From contig CAKTVG010000012.1 of assembly GCA_934622035.1 (NCBI GenBank), forward strand, positions 1-64,000: a DNA stretch of 64,000 bases, in the 5' to 3' direction. Positions 60,992 through 64,000 of this stretch are shown here, one piece after another (positions within the stretch are counted from its first letter, which is position 1; every line of letters begins with the position of its first letter). This DNA is from an uncultured Oscillospiraceae bacterium (GTDB taxonomy: Bacteria; Bacillota; Clostridia; Oscillospirales; Oscillospiraceae). The position numbers and the translations under genes are program-made. The notes beneath the pieces were generated by a model. The model was not told where the DNA came from, ran no database searches, and saw only the letters and a program-made list of their open reading frames with translations.

Positions 60992-61229
60992 GTCCGTCCC
61001 TCATTTCGTCTAAAATTGCAATGATCGCGGCGTCCACGGGAACGCCCTCCTGCCCCATGCGCGCTGCCGCGCCGCAGGAGAGAATCACGCGGTCGCCTTC
61101 GCCAGCACCGACAAGGTCGGCGGCAATATAGTCCTTCCCCTCCGCGCGGACGCAAAGGAGAATCTGCCCCGTCAGCGCGGGGCATTTTTTTGTGGCCCAG
61201 ACCGGGCCGGTAACCGTGCCGATCCTCAT
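60981..61229 (-). CDS. eutN: Microcompartment vertex protein EutN/CcmL
   Basis: An 82-residue pentamer-forming shell protein. Family blocks: MRIGTVTGPVWATKKCPALT, ILLCVRAEG, YIAADLVGAGEGDRVILSCG and VDAAIIAILDE. It caps the vertices of the ethanolamine microcompartment. The start ATG overlaps the stop of the upstream gene (ATGA). Confidence 0.95.
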   Translation of the reverse strand: MRIGTVTGPVWATKKCPALTGQILLCVRAEGKDYIAADLVGAGEGDRVILSCGAAARMGQEGVPVDAAIIAILDEMRDGHVR

Positions 61230-61693
61230 GCCTTTCCCTCCAGAATATCCCGCGCCAGGGGTGTCATCCGCCGCCCGGCGGGCGGCGTCTGCCCGGCGTG
61301 GAGCAGGCGCCGCATCTCCTGCGCGGTCAGCAGCGGGGCGGCGGAAGCGCCGAGAAACTGCACGCCGAGCTGCCTGAGCTGCCGCTCTGCCGCGAGAAGA
61401 CGGCTCCAAAGTGCACGGTTGGCCGTGCGGGCACAGCGGCGGTAGTCCAGCCCGCCCTCCCAGAGAAAGACCGGCTTGCCCTCCAGCAGCGCCGCCGCGC
61501 AGACATCGTCCGGGAAATGCAGCACCTGCCCCGCGCTCAGCGAGCCGAGCATCACGGCGTCAAATTCGCCGGAGAGCACATACTGCCAGCCCAGCTCCTG
61601 CGGCGGCCTGCGCCCGATCAGAAGCGCCCGGCGCTCCGGCTGCTGCCGCCGCAGCACCTCGGCAACGACTTCTTCAACCAGCGCTCCGTTCAT
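61226..61693 (-). CDS. Ethanolamine-utilisation protein of the TIGR02536 type, function unknown
   Basis: A 155-residue protein with a helical start (MNGALVEEVVAEVLRRQ), a flavoprotein-like core (RALLIGRRPP, EFDAVMLGSLSAGQVLHFPD, VFLWEGGLDY) and the C-terminal LLTAQEMRRLLHAGQ, followed by MTPLARDILEGKA. The position between pduL and eutN and the sequence style match the TIGR02536 family found in Gram-positive eut operons. I assign it from memory and context. The N-terminal helix could be an encapsulation peptide. Confidence 0.7.
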   Translation of the reverse strand: MNGALVEEVVAEVLRRQQPERRALLIGRRPPQELGWQYVLSGEFDAVMLGSLSAGQVLHFPDDVCAAALLEGKPVFLWEGGLDYRRCARTANRALWSRLLAAERQLRQLGVQFLGASAAPLLTAQEMRRLLHAGQTPPAGRRMTPLARDILEGKA

Positions 61694-62289
61694 GGCACGA
61701 TCATCCCGAGGTCGCCCTTGCCGAAGCCGCAGGCGTTGGCCTCGTCGTAATCCAGATGGGCATAGGTGCGAAATTTCGGGCTGACGCGGACGACAACATC
61801 CTCAAAAATCAGCGGCCGTGCCGTAAAAACGCGCAGGCGCACCGTTTGCCTGTCCTTTACGCCGCGCTGCGCGGCGTCCTCCGGCGTCATATGGATGTGC
61901 CGCTGCGCGACAATGACGCCGGAATTCAGCCGCAGCGTCCGCCCGTTTGCTTCAAGAACGATGCCGGGCGTGCCCTGCGTGCTGCCGCTCAGACGGACGG
62001 GCGCCTTCAGCCCGAGAACGACGCAGTCCGTCAGCGAAAGCTCTACCTGCGATTCCGGGCGCTCCGGCCCGAGAACGGCGACATTGTCAAACCGCCCGCG
62101 TGGCGTGACCAGGCTGACGCGCTCGTTGCAGACGAACTGCCCCGGTTGGGAAAGCGGGCGCTTTTCCGTCAGCGGGTGACCGAAGAGCGTGAGCGCGGCC
62201 TCCTTCGTCAGGTGAACGTGACGTCCGGACGCCTCCAGCTCAATAAACAGGCGCTGCATCAGCGCATTTACGATGGACTGTTCCGGCAT
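61690..62289 (-). CDS. pduL: Phosphate acyltransferase PduL (EutD-equivalent)
   Basis: A 199-residue PduL that converts acetyl-CoA and phosphate to acetyl-phosphate and recycles CoA within the compartment. Zinc-site motifs: SGRHVHLTKEAALTLFG near the start and VAQRHIHMTPEDAAQRGV. Also VLGPERPESQVELS and RVSPKFRTYAHLDYDEANACG (ending in GMIVP). It replaces the Pta-type EutD of enteric bacteria. It overlaps the downstream gene by 4 bp. Confidence 0.95.
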   Translation of the reverse strand: MPEQSIVNALMQRLFIELEASGRHVHLTKEAALTLFGHPLTEKRPLSQPGQFVCNERVSLVTPRGRFDNVAVLGPERPESQVELSLTDCVVLGLKAPVRLSGSTQGTPGIVLEANGRTLRLNSGVIVAQRHIHMTPEDAAQRGVKDRQTVRLRVFTARPLIFEDVVVRVSPKFRTYAHLDYDEANACGFGKGDLGMIVP

Positions 62290-62302
62290 GAATGCCCCTC
62301 CT

Positions 62303-62995
62303 TTACAGTTGCCCCGCCTTGACGCGGATCATCAGAATCCAGCAGAGACTGGAAAGCCGGTTCATCGCCAGCAGCAGGTCCTCCCGCGTGACGCCGCCCT
62401 CCGGCGTGGAGAAGGCGCGGTAGCAGGCCAGCTCCGCCTGCCGCACGAGCGTGCGCAGCCGGTTGAGCGCCAGCAGAGCGGGGCCGTCCGTCCAGGCGGG
62501 CATGAAGTGCGGCTGGTTGTAGTACCTTTCCGGGTGATGGCTGCGCTCCCGCAGCGCTTCGGCATCCAGCCCGCACAGCCGCATCTCGCGCACCGGCTCC
62601 TCCAGCACGTCCGCGCGGATGAGGCTGCGGACGAAATCCAGCATCTCCCCAAGGGCGGTTTGCAGCGCCGGATGTCCCTGCGCCGCCTGCTGGCTGAGAA
62701 GTATTTCCGCCTCCAGTGCGTCAATCATACCCCGGAAGGCAATGCGGGGATGATCCTTGAAGACCAGCACATTGCCGCGCAGGTGGGTCATATGCTCCGG
62801 CTTCTCCGTCAGGACGCCGCCGAAGAGCGTGGTGTAGCGCTGCGGCGCAGCGTCCGGCGGCAGAACGCGGATGTTCTCCCGGCGGAGCCAATCCTTTGCA
62901 CCGGGCGTCAGACGGTCGCCCTCCGGAAGATAGTACACTCTTACGCCGTCGCGCACGCGGACGGCGGCGCGGACGGCCTCCTCGGTGTGCAGCAT
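62303..62995 (-). CDS. eutT: Cobalamin adenosyltransferase EutT
   Basis: A 230-residue protein making adenosylcobalamin, the cofactor of ethanolamine ammonia-lyase. EutT-like blocks: VYYLPEGDRLTPGAKDWLRR, KPEHMTHLRGNVLVFKDHPR and IAFRGMIDALEAEILLSQ, then a helical bundle. The HX11CCX2C metal motif described for Salmonella EutT is absent; the only cysteines are late (LCG, ACY, LCW). The overlap with eutM is one base. EutS, eutA, eutB, eutC and eutL are expected further right, outside the window. Confidence 0.87.
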   Translation of the reverse strand: MLHTEEAVRAAVRVRDGVRVYYLPEGDRLTPGAKDWLRRENIRVLPPDAAPQRYTTLFGGVLTEKPEHMTHLRGNVLVFKDHPRIAFRGMIDALEAEILLSQQAAQGHPALQTALGEMLDFVRSLIRADVLEEPVREMRLCGLDAEALRERSHHPERYYNQPHFMPAWTDGPALLALNRLRTLVRQAELACYRAFSTPEGGVTREDLLLAMNRLSSLCWILMIRVKAGQL

Positions 62996-63297
62996 CAGCC
63001 CTCCGCTGCGGCGTTTTCACGCCCGCGCGGGAGAATGACGTCCACCTCCGTGTGCGGGCGGGGGATGACGTGCACGGAGATCAGCTCTCCGACCTTTTCC
63101 GCCGCCGCTGCACCCGCATCCGTCGCGGCCTTGACCGCGCCGACGTCGCCGCGCACCATTACGGTGACCAGACCGCCGCCGACCTGCTCCTTGCCGACGA
63201 GCTGGACGTTTGCCGCCTTGACCATTGCGTCGGCCGCCTCAATTGCGGCCACGAGGCCGCGGGTTTCCACCATTCCAAGCGCATTTGTATTGACCAT
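62995..63297 (-). CDS. eutM: Microcompartment shell protein EutM (PduA/CcmK type)
   Basis: A 100-residue BMC-domain protein that forms the hexameric tiles of the shell. Typical: [60 protein letters not shown] and [13 protein letters not shown]. Starts at ATG 63297 behind GGAGG. Directly downstream of eutE. Confidence 0.97.
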   Translation of the reverse strand: MVNTNALGMVETRGLVAAIEAADAMVKAANVQLVGKEQVGGGLVTVMVRGDVGAVKAATDAGAAAAEKVGELISVHVIPRPHTEVDVILPRGRENAAAEG

Positions 63298-63315
63298 GCT
63301 GTGTGTTCCTCCAAT

Positions 63316-64000
63316 TTACAGTAGTTTTTTGAGAATTTTCTCCGTCAGCGCGTCGATGAGCGCCGGATCGAGAGGGGGTTCCGGGTTAGTTTGCCCGCTT
63401 TTCCCGATTTCACGCACGCCCCAGGCGACGCGGCGGAGATTGATGAGGTCCAGAGGGCCGATGTTGTTGGAAGAAGAGCTGCCGCCCACTGCGCCGCAGC
63501 CCAGCGTCAGCGCGGGGAAGAGATTCGTCGATGCGCCGATGCCGCCGAGAGAGGCGGGCGTGTTGACCAGAAAGCGCGAGACGGGGACCTCCAGCGCGAA
63601 GCGGCGGATGACCGCCTCGTCCGTGGCGTGGATGGCAAAGGTATGGCCTGCGCCCTCGCCGTAGAGCACCTCGCAGACGCGCTTGAGAATCGTATGCTCG
63701 TCCTCCTCAATGAAAAAGGCCAGAATAGGACAGAGCTTTTCGCGGGAATAGGGCCGCGTCGGCCCGGCCTCCGTCTCGCGGGCGATCAGGACGGGAGTCG
63801 ATTCCGGCACGCCGGTCAGTCCGGCCAGCACGGCGACCTCGTGGGCCGTTTTGCCGACGACCTGCGGGTTGATCGTCCCGTTTGGCCGCAGCAGGAGCTT
63901 GGCGACCTTTGCCGCCTCGTCGGTGTTGAGGAAATAGCAGCCGCGTGCGCGGAATTCCTCCTTGACACGCTCGGCGCAGCATTTTTCCAGGATTACGCTC
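63316..64000 (-). CDS. eutE: Acetaldehyde dehydrogenase EutE (partial, N-terminus beyond window)
   Basis: The visible 227 residues are the C-terminal half of the CoA-acylating aldehyde dehydrogenase that turns acetaldehyde into acetyl-CoA inside the compartment. The open frame runs off the right edge, and the first visible codons read SVILEKCCAERVKEEFRARG. Family blocks: PNGTINPQVVGKTAHEVA, CPILAFFIEEDEHTI, GAGHTFAIHATDEAVI and FPALTLGCGAVGGSSSSNNI. The catalytic cysteine is expected just upstream, outside the window. The N-terminal half and any targeting peptide cannot be judged. Confidence 0.94.
   Translation of the reverse strand, partial: SVILEKCCAERVKEEFRARGCYFLNTDEAAKVAKLLLRPNGTINPQVVGKTAHEVAVLAGLTGVPESTPVLIARETEAGPTRPYSREKLCPILAFFIEEDEHTILKRVCEVLYGEGAGHTFAIHATDEAVIRRFALEVPVSRFLVNTPASLGGIGASTNLFPALTLGCGAVGGSSSSNNIGPLDLINLRRVAWGVREIGKSGQTNPEPPLDPALIDALTEKILKKLL

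Noticed and set aside
59500..63300. ANTAR-type tandem hairpins (EutV targets) inside the eut segment
   Set aside because: The genes overlap so tightly that no leader is left. Such sites are expected upstream of the first eut genes, beyond the window.

Overview
The window looks like chromosome of a high-GC, spore-forming gut Clostridium relative, most likely Oscillospiraceae-like. This is inferred from four things: a SpoIIID gene with a sigma-E-type promoter, low-GC-Gram-positive-style ribosome binding sites, an ethanolamine (eut) operon of the Gram-positive type, and a CTCTCCC/GGGAGAG intergenic repeat of a kind I associate with such genomes. No phage, IS transposase or CRISPR array is visible.

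Layout. 1-413: end of a 5S rRNA, then tRNA-Asn, a CAT-anticodon tRNA and tRNA-Trp, closed by a terminator. 547-1570: a GNAT acetyltransferase and a small PH-like membrane protein gene interrupted by an in-frame TAG. 1577-22557: a glycan-utilisation cluster bracketed by two closely similar perfect palindromic terminators. A GH38 alpha-mannosidase faces away from a GntR/LacI-type regulator. The rightward genes encode an ABC importer (binding lipoprotein plus two permeases, no ATPase), several secreted or surface beta-sandwich proteins, a GH76-like lipoprotein, a double SGNH lipoprotein, a five-repeat surface protein with a YPATG sorting-type tail, a cytoplasmic GH76-like enzyme, a YesL-like protein and a GH13 glucosidase. 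The enzyme set points to alpha-mannan-like or mixed alpha-glycans.

22596-27452: an AT-richer sigma/anti-sigma-like pair, a MITE-like repeat, a small membrane protein and a GH2 beta-galactosidase. 27459-32234 (minus): TatD nuclease, a YhaN/YhaO-like SMC-ATPase and nuclease pair, and YmdB. 32313-36410: spoIIID, then serC-serA and gdhA (serine and glutamate metabolism). 36408-40411 (minus): glmS, a DprA-like gene and a DEAD-box helicase. 40593-42561: a multidomain flavodiiron protein. 42744-47334: GNAT, DUF2284 and asparaginase on minus; glycosyltransferase 2, DUF1003, YbaK and GNAT on plus.

47470-58497: a self-contained PTS locus. Leftward genes encode a PRD regulator, an iron alcohol dehydrogenase, Enzyme I, HPr and a small zinc-ribbon membrane protein. 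Rightward genes encode EIIA, EIIB and EIIC (galactitol type), a 2-hydroxyacid dehydrogenase, a class II aldolase, a zinc alcohol dehydrogenase and a membrane protein. Together they could import a polyol as its phosphate, oxidise it to a ketose phosphate, split it to dihydroxyacetone phosphate plus a short aldehyde, and reduce that aldehyde. 58518-59502: three tandem paralogous small proteins of unknown function. 59500-64000 (minus): the distal part of an ethanolamine microcompartment operon (eutE partial, eutM, eutT, pduL, a TIGR02536-like gene, eutN, eutH, eutQ).

All assignments come from reading the sequence; no database search was run.
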